Of a DNA stretch of 64,000 nt, positions 37,688 through 50,417 are shown in pieces (within the stretch, counting starts at the first letter, position 1; the number at the start of each line of letters is the position of its first letter). This DNA is from Mycolicibacterium sp. lyk4-40-TYG-92 (GTDB lineage Bacteria > Actinomycetota > Actinomycetes > Mycobacteriales > Mycobacteriaceae). A program made the translations under genes and the position numbers. Below the pieces are notes generated by a model. That model did no database searches and was not told the DNA's origin. It was given only the letters and a program-made list of their open reading frames with translations. The stretch covers positions 868,001 through 932,000 of the forward strand of contig NZ_JARVRX010000001.1 of assembly GCF_030209435.1 (NCBI RefSeq), written 5' to 3'.

Positions 37688-39412
37688 ATGGAGCCTGACT
37701 ACGACGTCTTGATCATCGGCTCGGGTTTCGGAGGCAGCGTCAGCGCCCTCCGGCTCACCGAGAAGGGGTACCGCGTTGGAGTGTTGGAAGCCGGCCCCCG
37801 GTATTCCGATGCCGACTTCGCAAAGACTTCATGGGACCTGCGAAAGTTCTTGTGGGCGCCCAAGTTCGGCATGTACGGCATCCAGCGGATCCACCTGCTG
37901 CGCAACGTGATGATCCTGGCCGGTGCGGGCGTCGGCGGTGGTTCGCTGAACTACGCCAACACCCTCTACATCCCGCCGGACCCGTTCTTCAACGACCCGC
38001 AGTGGAAGAACATCACCGACTGGCGCGCCGAACTGATGCCGCATTACGAGCAGGCGCAGCGCATGCTCGGTGTGGTCAAGAATCCGACGTTCACCGACGC
38101 GGACAAGATCATCAAAGAGGTCGCCGAGGACATGGGGTGCGCCGACACCTTCGTCGCGACGCCCGTCGGTGTGTTCTTCGGACCGGATGGTGAGAAGACC
38201 CCGGGCAAGACGGTGCCCGACCCGTACTTCGGCGGGGCCGGCCCGGCCCGCACCGGCTGCATCGAATGCGGTGAGTGCATGACGGGCTGCCGGCATGGCG
38301 CCAAGAACACCCTGGTGAAGAACTACCTCGGTCTGGCGGAAAAGGCTGGGGCACAAGTACATCCGCTGACCACGGTCACCAGCTTCGAGCAGCGCGGCGA
38401 CGGGCTGTGGGAGGTGTCGACCCGACGCACCAACGGCCGGGTGCGGCGCGGCAAGCGGACCTTCACCGCCAAGTACCTCATCGTGGCGGCCGGTACGTAC
38501 AACACGCAGAAGCTGTTGTTCAAGGTGCGCGACACCGGAAAGCTGACCAAGCTTTCGGACAAGCTCGGCGTGCTCACCCGTACCAACTCAGAGTCGATCG
38601 TGGGCGCGCAGACCCGCGAAGTGCCCACCGACATGGACCTGACGCACGGCGTGGCCATCACGTCGTCGATCCACCCGACGCCGGACACCCACATCGAGCC
38701 GGTGCGGTACGGCAAGGGCTCGAACGCCATGGGCATGCTGCAGACGCTCATGACCGACGGCGCCGGCCCGCAGGGCACCGACGTGCCGCGGTGGAAGCAG
38801 TTCCTGAACCAGGCCGGTGAGGACCCGCGTGAGCTGATCCGGTTGCTCAACCCCAAGCGGTGGAGTGAGCGCACCGTGATCGCGCTGGTGATGCAGCACC
38901 TCGACAACTCGATCACCACGTTCACCAAGCGTGGGCCCGGTGGCATCCGGATCATGTCGTCCAAGCAGGGCCACGGCGAGCCCAACCCGACCTGGATCCC
39001 GGTCGGCAACGAGGCGACCCGGCGGATGGCCGAGAAGGTCGGCGGCATCGCCGGCGGCACCTGGGGCGAGCTGTTCAACATCCCGCTGACCGCCCACTTC
39101 CTGGGTGGTGCGGCGATCGGTGACAGCGCCCGGACGGGCGTCATCGACCCCTACCACCGCGTCTACAACTACCCGACGCTGTTCGTCACGGACGGTGCCG
39201 CGATCTCGGCGAATCTCGGTGTGAATCCGTCACTTTCGATCGCGGCGCAGGCCGAGCGCGCGGCGTCGCTGTGGCCGAACAAGGGGCAGGACGACCTGCG
39301 TCCGGCCCAGGGTGAGCCCTACCGGCGGATCGAACCGGTCGCCCCGGACCGTCCCGTGGTCCCGGCTGACGCACCCGGCGCGCTGCGCCGGCTGCCGATC
39401 ACCCCGGTTTAG
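37688..39412 (+). CDS. choD: ChoD, GMC-family putative cholesterol oxidase
   Basis: A 574-residue FAD oxidoreductase matching Rv3409c in neighbourhood and length. FAD motifs are IIGSGFGGS (9-17), GAGVGGGSLNYANTLY (79-94) and the C-terminal NLGVNPSLSIAAQAERAA. The cysteine motif CIECGECMTGC (C191, C194, C197, C201) is shared with the paralogue at 3688. The name comes from cholesterol oxidase similarity, but M. tuberculosis ChoD is not the main cholesterol-degrading enzyme and its substrate is debated. No clear ribosome site precedes ATG 37688. It probably has its own promoter in the 67-base gap after guaB3. Confidence 0.92.
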   Translation: MEPDYDVLIIGSGFGGSVSALRLTEKGYRVGVLEAGPRYSDADFAKTSWDLRKFLWAPKFGMYGIQRIHLLRNVMILAGAGVGGGSLNYANTLYIPPDPFFNDPQWKNITDWRAELMPHYEQAQRMLGVVKNPTFTDADKIIKEVAEDMGCADTFVATPVGVFFGPDGEKTPGKTVPDPYFGGAGPARTGCIECGECMTGCRHGAKNTLVKNYLGLAEKAGAQVHPLTTVTSFEQRGDGLWEVSTRRTNGRVRRGKRTFTAKYLIVAAGTYNTQKLLFKVRDTGKLTKLSDKLGVLTRTNSESIVGAQTREVPTDMDLTHGVAITSSIHPTPDTHIEPVRYGKGSNAMGMLQTLMTDGAGPQGTDVPRWKQFLNQAGEDPRELIRLLNPKRWSERTVIALVMQHLDNSITTFTKRGPGGIRIMSSKQGHGEPNPTWIPVGNEATRRMAEKVGGIAGGTWGELFNIPLTAHFLGGAAIGDSARTGVIDPYHRVYNYPTLFVTDGAAISANLGVNPSLSIAAQAERAASLWPNKGQDDLRPAQGEPYRRIEPVAPDRPVVPADAPGALRRLPITPV

Positions 39413-39413
39413 G

Positions 39414-41774
39414 TCAGGCGGAGCTGAACCGCCGGTGCGTGGGCTCCCGGCCCGGCGGTTGCGGTGGCGGGGGCAGTAGCGACTGCCGCGGCTTGACGTC
39501 GACGACGGTCGGTTCGCGCGTACTCAGCGTGAGGTCGTCGCCGGCGTGCCTGATCACCAGGGTGGAGTCGGGGCCGTCGCGCAGGGTGTAGGTCACCTCG
39601 CGGTGCGTCGCATCGACCGTGATCCGAAATTCCCTCCACCGCAATCGAAATCGGAGCCGAGCCAGGCTGTCCGGCAGCTGCGGGTCGAGCGCCAGGACCC
39701 CTTCGTCATCGCGCAGGCCACCGAAACCGGCGACCAGGGCGATCCAGGCGCCGGCCAGTGACGCCATGTGCAGCCCGTCGCGGGTGTTGTGGTGCAGATC
39801 GCGGAGGTCGATCAGGGCCGCCTCGTAGGCATAGTCGTGCGCCAATTCCAGGTGACCGACCTCGGCGCACATCACCGCCTGGCTACACGCGGACAGCGAC
39901 GAATCCCGGACCGTGCGCCGCTCGTAGTAGTCGACGTTGTGTGCCTTCTGTCGGGCGGTGAAGGCGTGGCCCTGCCACTGCATGGCCAGTACGAGGTCTG
40001 CCTGCTTGATCACCTGCGCCGGATACAGCCGTACGTACGGGTGGTGCATGAAGAGGGGATAGGCGGTGTCGGGCGTGAACTGCCATTCCGCGAAGGTCGT
40101 GAAGCCCTCGCACTGCGGATGCACGGCGAGTTCGTCGTCGTACGGGATGTGCGCGGCGGCAGCGGCATCGCGCCAGGCAGCGGTCTCCTCGTTGGTCACG
40201 CCCATGGCGTAGGCGTTGTCGGGGTGCCGCGTGCAGGCGTCCGCGGCGACGCGCAGGTTGTGTGCCGCCATCAGATTGGTGAAGACGTTGTCGCGCACCA
40301 TCGCGGTGTACTCGTCGGGGCCGGTGACGCCGTCGAGATGCCAGACCCCGTGCCGGTCGTGGTGCCCCAACGACATCCACAACCGTGCCGTCTCCACCAG
40401 GACGGTCAGGCCGCAGTCGAGTTCCAGGGAGTCGTCCCCGGTGGCGTTGCGGTAGCGCTCGAACGCCATCGCGATGTCGGCGTTGACGTGCCATGCCGCG
40501 GTGCCGGCAGGCCAGTAGGCCGAGCACTCGGGGCCGGATATGGTGCGCCACGGGAAGCTCGCGCCGCGCAAACCCAGTTCGGCCGCACGGCTTTTCGCCA
40601 TTTCCAGGGTAGAGGCGCGCCATCGCAGGGCATCGGCGACGGTATGCGGTTTGGTGTAGGTGAGTACCGGGAGGACGAAACCTTCGGTGTCCCAGAACGC
40701 GTGACCGTCGTAGCCGGTTCCGGTCAGCCCCTTGCCGGCGATACCGCGGCATTCCGCGCGGGCACTGGCCTGCAGCACGTGGAACAGCCCGAACCGCACG
40801 GCCTGCTGGCAGTCAGGGTCACCGTCGACCTCGACGTCGGCACTGTCCCAGAAGTCGTCGAGGTAGGTGCGCTGCAGGTCCAGCAGGCCCTGCCACCCGC
40901 TGTAGTGCGCGCCGGCGAGCGCACCGGCGACCTGGTCCCGCAGCGCGGGCCGCGACCGCAGGCTCGACCAGCCGTAGGCGAGATACTTCACGATGCGCAG
41001 TTGCTGGCCCGGTCGCAGCCCGCAGATCACGGTGGTGCGCGCCAGATCCGGGCGGGCGTCAGTGGCCACCTCGACACGGCCCGGGACCTCGATCTCGTGG
41101 TCCATCGCGGCGGCCATCATCAGGCCGCTGCGCTTGGTCTGGTGGATCAGCAGGCCGCTGTGTTGATTGTGTTCGTGGTGTATCGGCTGCAGTGGGTTGG
41201 CAAGGGCGGCCGCGACGCGGGGATCTGATGTGGTTTTCGGCTGATCCTCGTTGGCGACCAGCTCGGATTGCACTGTGACACGGGCGAATTCGCCGACGGC
41301 CTCGACGATGTATTCGATGGCCGCGACGCTGCGCTGGGCCAGTGAGACCAGCCGAGTCGACTTGACCTGCACCTGCTTTCCGGCCGGCGACCGCCAGTGC
41401 ACGGTGCGGGAGAGGGTGCCGGCGCGCAGGTCCAGGATTCTCTCGTGGTCGATGAGTTCGCCGTAGCGGACGTCGAAGGGCTCGTCGTCCACCAGGAGGC
41501 GGATGATCTTGCCGTTGGTGACGTCGACGATGGTCTCGCCGCCCTGGGGATAGCCGAATCCGCTTTCGGCATACGGCAGGGGACGGGTCTCGTAGAACGA
41601 GTTGAGATAGGTGCCGGGCAGCCCGTGCGGTTCGCCCTCGTCAAGATTGCCGCGAAACCCGATGTGCCCGTTGGACAATGCGAACACGGACTCCGACTGC
41701 GCCAGCAGGTCGAGGTCCAGCTGCGTCTCGCGGACCTGCCATGGCTCGACGGGAAATGATTCCTGGGTGATCAT
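39414..41774 (-). CDS. Glycoside hydrolase family 65 disaccharide phosphorylase
   Basis: A 786-residue GH65 enzyme, same length as Rv3401. The acid catalyst lies in VTGPDEYTAMVRDN, and a Ser-rich phosphate-binding segment in VRDSSLSACSQAV. Family members phosphorolyse alpha-glucobioses (maltose, trehalose, kojibiose) with inversion to give beta-glucose 1-phosphate. ATG 41774 (MITQESFPVEPWQVRE) is only 7 bases after the stop of the beta-phosphoglucomutase gene, so the two form an operon that would feed beta-Glc-1-P into glycolysis. The exact disaccharide cannot be told from sequence. The 3' end nearly touches the convergent choD gene. Confidence 0.93.
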   Translation of the reverse strand: MITQESFPVEPWQVRETQLDLDLLAQSESVFALSNGHIGFRGNLDEGEPHGLPGTYLNSFYETRPLPYAESGFGYPQGGETIVDVTNGKIIRLLVDDEPFDVRYGELIDHERILDLRAGTLSRTVHWRSPAGKQVQVKSTRLVSLAQRSVAAIEYIVEAVGEFARVTVQSELVANEDQPKTTSDPRVAAALANPLQPIHHEHNQHSGLLIHQTKRSGLMMAAAMDHEIEVPGRVEVATDARPDLARTTVICGLRPGQQLRIVKYLAYGWSSLRSRPALRDQVAGALAGAHYSGWQGLLDLQRTYLDDFWDSADVEVDGDPDCQQAVRFGLFHVLQASARAECRGIAGKGLTGTGYDGHAFWDTEGFVLPVLTYTKPHTVADALRWRASTLEMAKSRAAELGLRGASFPWRTISGPECSAYWPAGTAAWHVNADIAMAFERYRNATGDDSLELDCGLTVLVETARLWMSLGHHDRHGVWHLDGVTGPDEYTAMVRDNVFTNLMAAHNLRVAADACTRHPDNAYAMGVTNEETAAWRDAAAAAHIPYDDELAVHPQCEGFTTFAEWQFTPDTAYPLFMHHPYVRLYPAQVIKQADLVLAMQWQGHAFTARQKAHNVDYYERRTVRDSSLSACSQAVMCAEVGHLELAHDYAYEAALIDLRDLHHNTRDGLHMASLAGAWIALVAGFGGLRDDEGVLALDPQLPDSLARLRFRLRWREFRITVDATHREVTYTLRDGPDSTLVIRHAGDDLTLSTREPTVVDVKPRQSLLPPPPQPPGREPTHRRFSSA

Positions 41775-41781
41775 CGTCGGC

Positions 41782-42516
41782 CTACAGCAGCTCGGCCAGG
41801 TCGTTGACGACGACGTCGGCGCCGCTGGCACGTAGCTGCGCGGCTTGATCGGCCCGGTCCACCCCGACGACGTACCCGAAGCGGCCGTTTCTGCCCGCCG
41901 CGACGCCGGCCAACGCGTCTTCGAAGACGGCAGCCGCCGCCGGTTCGACACCCAAGAGTTGTGCTGCCCGCAGGAACGAGTCCGGTGCCGGCTTGCCCGC
42001 GAGGTGCTCGTCGCGCAGGGTCAGCCCGTCGACCCGCTGCTGGACAAACCGAGACAGCCGCGTGGCGTCGAGCACCTGGCGGGTATTGGCGCTCGACGAC
42101 ACGACCGCGATGCCGAGTCCTGCTGCGGCCACGGCCTCCAGATATCGCCGGGAGCCGCTGAACGCCTCGACGCCGTCGTCGTGCAGCACCTTCTGGAACA
42201 TCTCGTTCTTGCGGTTGCCCAGCCCGGCGACGGTCTCGGCGTCCGGCGGGTCGTCCGGGCCGCCGTCGGGGAGGTCGATGCCGCGGCTGCGCAGAAACGA
42301 GCGGACGCCGTCCTGGCGCGGCTTGCCGTCGACGTACCGCAGGTAGTCGTCGTGGCTGTCGAACGGGACGAATGGTTCGCCGTCACGGTCGGCGCGTTGC
42401 CGCAGGTAGTCGTCGAACATCGCCTTCCAGGCCTTCTTGTGCACGCTCGCGGTGTCGGTCAGGACGCCGTCGAGGTCGAACAGGCAGGCGTGCACAGCTT
42501 CGGGGAGACCCAGCAT
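41782..42516 (-). CDS. HAD-superfamily beta-phosphoglucomutase
   Basis: A 244-residue HAD phosphatase/mutase matching Rv3400. Motif [19 protein letters not shown] carries nucleophile D14 and acid/base D16; motif II is VVSSSANTR; motif [15 protein letters not shown]; motif [12 protein letters not shown] cap domain of helices follows motif I. Beta-phosphoglucomutases convert beta-Glc-1-P to Glc-6-P, which fits the adjoining GH65 phosphorylase. Start ATG 42516; a 70-base gap separates it from the alkylsulfatase gene on the same strand. Confidence 0.93.
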   Translation of the reverse strand: MLGLPEAVHACLFDLDGVLTDTASVHKKAWKAMFDDYLRQRADRDGEPFVPFDSHDDYLRYVDGKPRQDGVRSFLRSRGIDLPDGGPDDPPDAETVAGLGNRKNEMFQKVLHDDGVEAFSGSRRYLEAVAAAGLGIAVVSSSANTRQVLDATRLSRFVQQRVDGLTLRDEHLAGKPAPDSFLRAAQLLGVEPAAAAVFEDALAGVAAGRNGRFGYVVGVDRADQAAQLRASGADVVVNDLAELL

Positions 42517-42586
42517 TGTTGCTCTTTCGATCGGGAGCGGTTCTGCTGTGTCCTTTCCCGCTTTTCGGCCCGGTTATTCGTCGGCG

Positions 42587-43456
42587 CTATGCCGCGCTGA
42601 TCACGCGGCTCGGCGCTCCGTGCACGTCGACCGGGACGTCGCCGGTCAGCGTGACGCGGTGCATCAGCCGGTGCTGGCCGTCGTAGTCGTCGACGGCGCG
42701 GTGCTGGGTGGCACGGTTGTCCCACATCGCGACGTCGCCCGGCTGCCAGTCCCAGCGAACGGTGTTCTCCGCCATGGTGATTCGGCGTTGCAGCAGCTCG
42801 AGTAGCGCAGCTGACTCGTAGCTGTCCAGGCCGACGAAGCCGCGGACGAAATTGCCGGCCAGCAGGGTGCGTTCGCCGGTTTCGGGGTGGACCCGGACCA
42901 CGGGGTGTTCGGTGCGGAAGTCGGGCTTCTGGAACGCCTCCATATAGCCCCGCTGCTCGTCACTCAGTTCCCGCGCGACGATGGCGACCTCTTTGATGTA
43001 GTCGAACCGGTTGGAGTGCACGGCCCGCAGGTTCTCGACCAGCGACTTCAAGGGCGCGGGCAGCGCGTCGTACGCCGCGGCGGTGGACGCCCAGAGCGTC
43101 GAGCCGCCGTAGGCGGGCAGGGTGACAGCCCGCAGGATCGACGCCGACGGATAGTCGGGGGCGAACGTGACGTCGGTGTGCCATTGATTGGCCTTGCCGT
43201 ACTCGGAGTCGATCGGCGTGATGATCGGCGCACCGTCTCGCTTCATGGCATGGTGACCGACCAGTTCGCCCATGAGTCGGCCGAAGGCCTGCTGTTGGTC
43301 GTCATCGAGGTGGTCCTGGCCGCGGAAAAAGATGACCTTGTGCTCCAGTAGCGCGGCGCGGATCTCGGCGACGGTCTCGGGGGACAGGTCACCGCCCAGT
43401 CGCACGCCGTCGATGACGGCGCCGATCTTGCTGGTCAGTTTGGTGGCAGTGAGCAT
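42587..43456 (-). CDS. TauD-family alkylsulfatase (Rv3406-like)
   Basis: A 289-residue Fe(II)/2-oxoglutarate dioxygenase, corresponding to Rv3406, a type II alkyl sulfatase. The facial triad is H93-x-D95 (QWHTDVTF) and a distal histidine about residue 252 ([10 protein letters not shown]), with the 2-oxoglutarate arginine in the HRLMHRVTL strand. It would oxidise the alpha-carbon of alkyl sulfates to release sulfate and aldehyde, giving sulfur for growth. It is divergent from a TetR gene; a pair of operator-like palindromes lies between. Confidence 0.93.
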   Translation of the reverse strand: MLTATKLTSKIGAVIDGVRLGGDLSPETVAEIRAALLEHKVIFFRGQDHLDDDQQQAFGRLMGELVGHHAMKRDGAPIITPIDSEYGKANQWHTDVTFAPDYPSASILRAVTLPAYGGSTLWASTAAAYDALPAPLKSLVENLRAVHSNRFDYIKEVAIVARELSDEQRGYMEAFQKPDFRTEHPVVRVHPETGERTLLAGNFVRGFVGLDSYESAALLELLQRRITMAENTVRWDWQPGDVAMWDNRATQHRAVDDYDGQHRLMHRVTLTGDVPVDVHGAPSRVISAA

Positions 43457-43480
43457 GACGTTCCTTTCAGCGAAAGCACT

Positions 43481-43496
43481 GTAGTCACTTGACTAC
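43481..43496. promoter_or_regulatory. TetR operator site 1 (alkylsulfatase promoter)
   Basis: GTAGTCACTTGACTAC, inside the perfect palindrome CTGTAGTCA-CT-TGACTACAG (43479-43498). It is 25 bases from the alkylsulfatase start and 26 from the TetR ATG, well placed to control both. Confidence 0.75.
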
Positions 43497-43513
43497 AGCA
43501 CGTGGACGCTAGT

Positions 43514-43529
43514 GTAGCCGCATGACTAC
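43514..43529. promoter_or_regulatory. TetR operator site 2 (overlaps TetR start codon)
   Basis: GTAGCCGCATGACTAC matches site 1 at 13 of 16 positions and is 33 bases away, three helical turns on the same face. It covers the TetR ATG at 43522, as expected for autoregulation. Confidence 0.6.
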
Positions 43530-44079
43530 GGGTGTGCCAGTGGGCCGGGACGAGGTTGTCGCGGCCGTCCTCGAGGCGGCAGCGGAGCTGTTCGCCGCCC
43601 GTGGTCCCGCGGCTACGTCGATCCGGGACATCGCCGCCAAGTCGAACGTCAACCACGGACTGGTGTTCCGGCACCTCGGCTCCAAGGACAAGCTGGTCGG
43701 AGCGGTCCTGGACCATCTGGGGCAACGGCTCAAGGAGCTGATCGACACCGCTGCGCCGGCCGACGTGATCGAGGCGGCGCTGGACCGGCAGCTCCGGGTG
43801 ATCGCGCGGGCCGCGCTCGATGGGTACCCGGTCGGGGAGTTGCAGACGACATTTCCCAACATGGCGCGCCTGCTCGACGAATTCCTGCCGCGGTACGCCG
43901 ACGAGCACCAGGCCCGGCTCGCGGTGGGCAACATCATCGCGCTGCAACTCGGCTGGCGACTGCTCGGGCCATTCCTGCGGCCGGCGCTGGGCCTCGGTGA
44001 GATGACCGACGACGACGTGCGCGCCGCCGTGGGCGCGGCGGCCGAGCGGCTGGCAGAGCCGCCGGCCGCCCACCACTAG
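43522..44079 (+). CDS. TetR-family repressor (Rv3405c-like)
   Basis: A 185-residue TetR regulator corresponding to Rv3405c, which is known to repress Rv3406. The HTH reads ATSIRDIAAKSNVNHGLVFRHLGSKDKLVG. The C-terminal ligand domain is helical and ends in a short His-Ala tail. ATG 43522 lies inside the second operator-like palindrome; no strong ribosome site precedes it, so the message may be short-leadered. The stop is 9 bases before the guaA start. Confidence 0.92.
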   Translation: MTTGVPVGRDEVVAAVLEAAAELFAARGPAATSIRDIAAKSNVNHGLVFRHLGSKDKLVGAVLDHLGQRLKELIDTAAPADVIEAALDRQLRVIARAALDGYPVGELQTTFPNMARLLDEFLPRYADEHQARLAVGNIIALQLGWRLLGPFLRPALGLGEMTDDDVRAAVGAAAERLAEPPAAHH

Positions 44080-44082
44080 ACT
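44077..44082 (+). promoter_or_regulatory. -10 box for a leaderless guaA transcript
   Basis: TAGACT fits TANNNT and ends 6 bases before GTG 44089, so transcription would start on the first base of the start codon. The guaA start lacks a ribosome site, which supports leaderless initiation; the element overlaps the end of the TetR gene. Confidence 0.6.
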
Positions 44083-44088
44083 GGGCGG

Positions 44089-47556
<3,468 letters not shown>

Positions 47557-47560
<4 letters not shown>

Positions 47561-49188
47561 TGCGTCACCTTCTGCAGCAACAACAGGTTTTCTGCCAGGT
47601 TCTCCACGTTCGGGGTGCCGAGACCGCTGACCAGGTCGTAGCCCGGCCCAGCGGTGTCGACGGCGTTGCCGCCCAGGGTGATATCGCGGAATGCCGGTCG
47701 TGGGGCGCCGGTGGCGATCCGGTACAGCAGCGGGTTGAGCGCGCCGATCGGACGTCCGCCGTTGGCGGTCAGGTACTGCGTCATGACGGCGGTCAGCCCG
47801 GCCCAGATCGGCGCGGACTGCGAGGTGCCGCCACCGACGACCACCTCTTTGTCCACCACGATCCGCACGCCGGTGTACGGATCGGCGACCGCCGAGATGT
47901 CCGGCGTCAGGCGCTTGCCGGCGCTGCGTTTCGGGTCGACCTGGGTCGCCGCGGCCGCCTGCCAGCGGGGCTGGTCGAACAGGGCGGAAACGCCGCCGCC
48001 GGTGCCCTGAGACAGCGGGACGTTGAACCAGGCCTGTTCGTCCACCCACCTGCCGTCGGCATCGGTGGACAGGGTGCTACCGCCGACATTGGTCATCTCC
48101 GGCAGCGACGCCACTGAATCCAGCCCGATGTCGCTCGGGCCGGGCGGGGAATCCCAGTCGTCACCGCCCTTGCATTCCAGTCCGGCGAGGTCGCCGCTGG
48201 CGTCAAAAGCTGTGGTGCCGTGCGCTTCTGCGGCGGCCAACGCGGACCGGACGGGTGCGAGGTCGGCCGCGGTGGTCAGTTTGTCGCAGCCCCAGCCGAT
48301 CGACAGGCTCCAGACCGCGCCGGGGAAATCGCGGTCGGTCTTCTCGAACATCTCGCCGATCTTCAGATACGCACCGTCGCCGGTGACCGTGGGACGGGCG
48401 TTGACCACGACCAGTCGGGCGTCGGGGGCGATGGCATGGATCACCTCGAGGTCCATGGTGGTCTCGCCCCGCTCGTCACCGGGCTGCCCGCCGACCAGGA
48501 TCGGGGTGAATTTGGGCAGGCCGAAGGTGGTGGAGAACTGGTCCAGGTCGGCTTGGTCGTAGCCGTTGAAGGCGAAGACCACCACCGTGGTGCCCTTGCC
48601 GGTGTAGCCGGCGGCGCCCAACTTGTCGGCGTGGTAGGCGCTGAGGAGGTGGCTCGGCGTCAGACCGCGTTCCGGGGCGCTCAGCGGCGGGTCCGGCGGT
48701 GTCGAATTGTGGTGCGGGGTATAGCTGAGGATCCGGCCCAATTCGCTGACGGTGCCGTGCAACTCGGTGGGAATCCGGGGTTGTTGCGGTGCGGCGTAGA
48801 ACTCCTGCCCCCGCCGGCTTCGGTAGTCGTGTACCTCGACGCCGAAGGCCGCGCCCATGCGATCTGGCTCGCCCTCGACGACGGCCCAGTTGTCGCCCGG
48901 CCGCCAGCGCACCGAAAGCCGTTGCAGCTCAGCCCAGTTGATCAGCGCATCGGGCCGGTAGTCGTCATCGAGGGCGGCGGTGAGCTGGACGCGCTGCGGA
49001 TGCGCGAGTCCGAGGTCGGTCGACGACGCCAGTAACGACGCGAAGGGGCCGTCGATGGTGCCCGACGGTTGTGCTGGCGCCGTGGTCGGCCGGCCCGGGG
49101 TGGGCAGGTTGAAGACCAGAACCGAGGTGGCGATGAGGGCCAGAGCCATCAGCCATCGCTTTGACGGTGTCCGGTTCGGCGATGGCAT
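47557..49188 (-). CDS. Secreted sedolisin (S53) serine-carboxyl protease
   Basis: A 543-residue exported protease. An N-terminal signal anchor (RWLMALALIATSVLVFNLP) precedes an activation pro-domain (about residues 40-170) and an S53 catalytic domain: Glu and Asp in ETTMDLEVIHAIAPDA, and the serine in GGTSQSAPIWAGL (family SGTSxSxP). A calcium-binding aspartate region near the C-terminus (FRDITLGGNAVDTAGPGYDLVSGLG) is intact, so it looks active. These enzymes work at acid pH outside the membrane. It heads a two-gene operon with the zinc-ribbon membrane protein. Confidence 0.92.
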
Positions 49189-49247
49189 GTAGCAACGGTA
49201 GCGCCAAACCGGATCCTGTTGAGCCCTTGGATTACCGGGGTCGGTTG

Positions 49248-49511
49248 TCAGTTGCGGTGGGTGCCCGGTGTGGCGGTGGGCGCCGGGTTGGCGGTGATCG
49301 ACGGGGTGAACAGGTTGCCGCCGTTCGGGCTGAGCGACTTCTCGGTCGGGGTGACCGCCGATGTGGTCGTGGTCGTCGTCGTGGTGGTCGATGACGGTGT
49401 CTCAGGGGTCTTCTTCTCTTCACCGCAGCCGGCGGTGAGGCCGATCATCGCGATGAGTGCGGCGCCGCCGGCAGCGGCGGTGAGGCGGTGGGCCAGACGA
49501 TTCGAACGCAT
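49248..49511 (-). CDS. Small lipoprotein
   Basis: An 87-residue predicted lipoprotein: basic n-region MRSNRLAHRLTAAAG, hydrophobic core, and lipobox LTAGC with the modified cysteine around residue 29. The mature part begins GEEKKTPETPSS, then a run of nine threonines, and ends with a Pro/Thr/Asn-rich segment. It is low-complexity and probably a wall-spanning tether. ATG 49511 has GGAAGGG upstream; an earlier ATG at 49547 would bury the signal. Function unknown. Confidence 0.78.
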   Translation of the reverse strand: MRSNRLAHRLTAAAGGAALIAMIGLTAGCGEEKKTPETPSSTTTTTTTTTSAVTPTEKSLSPNGGNLFTPSITANPAPTATPGTHRN

Positions 49512-49668
49512 GATGCATGCCCTTCCACTAGCGCAGCGGTCCGCCAAGCCCCGAGCGGGATTCCAGACCTATTCCAGTTATGAGCGTACAGGTCAGCGCG
49601 CTGTGACGGCGGCGTTGGGGGGCGTCGGCGGCTTGACCCTGTCGGTGGGTGGGTGTTTACTCACGATA

Positions 49669-49684
49669 TCGAACAAATATTCGA
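49669..49684 (+). promoter_or_regulatory. LexA/SOS box of imuA'-imuB
   Basis: TCGAAC-AAAT-ATTCGA matches the mycobacterial SOS consensus TCGAAC-N4-GTTCGA at 11 of 12 defined bases. It lies 37 bases before the imuA' GTG. DNA-damage induction of this operon by LexA derepression is known in M. tuberculosis. Confidence 0.9.
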
Positions 49685-49720
49685 ATATGGGGAGTGTCTG
49701 ATGGTGCGGGAGGTGTTGTT

Positions 49721-50416
49721 GTGGCGGCTGTGACCAGTCTGGCGGATAGTCGGATTGACCGTGCTGACCAGCTGGAACAGCTCCGGCGCAAGATCGCCGA
49801 GATGTCCGGGCCGGCAGGTTTGCGCGGCCGGGACCGAGGGCGGCCGGAACCGGCCCCGAGCGCTGCGGAAAGTTTGCTGGAATCCCCGGATTCCCAGTCT
49901 GAGCTGCTGCCTGACATGTTGCCCCGCGGCACGGTCGCGGTGCTCTCTGGAGCCCGCTCGCTGCCGTTGCGCATGGTGGCTGCGGTGACGGCGTCCGGTG
50001 GGTACGCGGCCATCGTCGGTCAGCCCAGGGTCGGGCTGCTGGCCGCGGTGGAGATGGGGGCCGACCTGGAACGCATCGCGCTGATCCCGGATCCGGGCCC
50101 GGATCCGGTGGAGGTGGCCGCGGTGCTCATGGACGGGCTCGACTTGGTGCTGCTCGGTCTGGGCGGCAAGTCTGTTCCGGCCGGCCGGGCACGGGTGGTG
50201 GCGTCTCGGGCCCGGCAGCGCGAGTGCACCCTGCTGGTCACCGATGGCGACTGGCCCGGGGCGACGGCCCGGTTGGAGGCCCGGGTCCGTGGGTACGAGG
50301 TGGTCGGCGCGGGTGCCGGGGACCCGGTGCCGGGGTGCGGACGGATCGGCCGGGTGCGGCTGGACACGCGGGCCCGGGGCCGCTCGATGCGCCCGCTGCG
50401 AGCGGTGGGTGGCTGA
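49721..50416 (+). CDS. imuA': ImuA', SOS mutasome accessory protein
   Basis: A 231-residue protein corresponding to Rv3395c. It has a RecA-like layout with degenerate motifs: [32 protein letters not shown] occupies the P-loop position without a usable GKT. Start GTG 49721 has GGGAGG upstream. ImuA' associates with ImuB and the polymerase DnaE2 in damage-induced translesion synthesis. The next gene, imuB, starts one base after its stop, and an SOS box lies upstream. Confidence 0.92.
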   Translation: MAAVTSLADSRIDRADQLEQLRRKIAEMSGPAGLRGRDRGRPEPAPSAAESLLESPDSQSELLPDMLPRGTVAVLSGARSLPLRMVAAVTASGGYAAIVGQPRVGLLAAVEMGADLERIALIPDPGPDPVEVAAVLMDGLDLVLLGLGGKSVPAGRARVVASRARQRECTLLVTDGDWPGATARLEARVRGYEVVGAGAGDPVPGCGRIGRVRLDTRARGRSMRPLRAVGG

Positions 50417-50417
50417 G

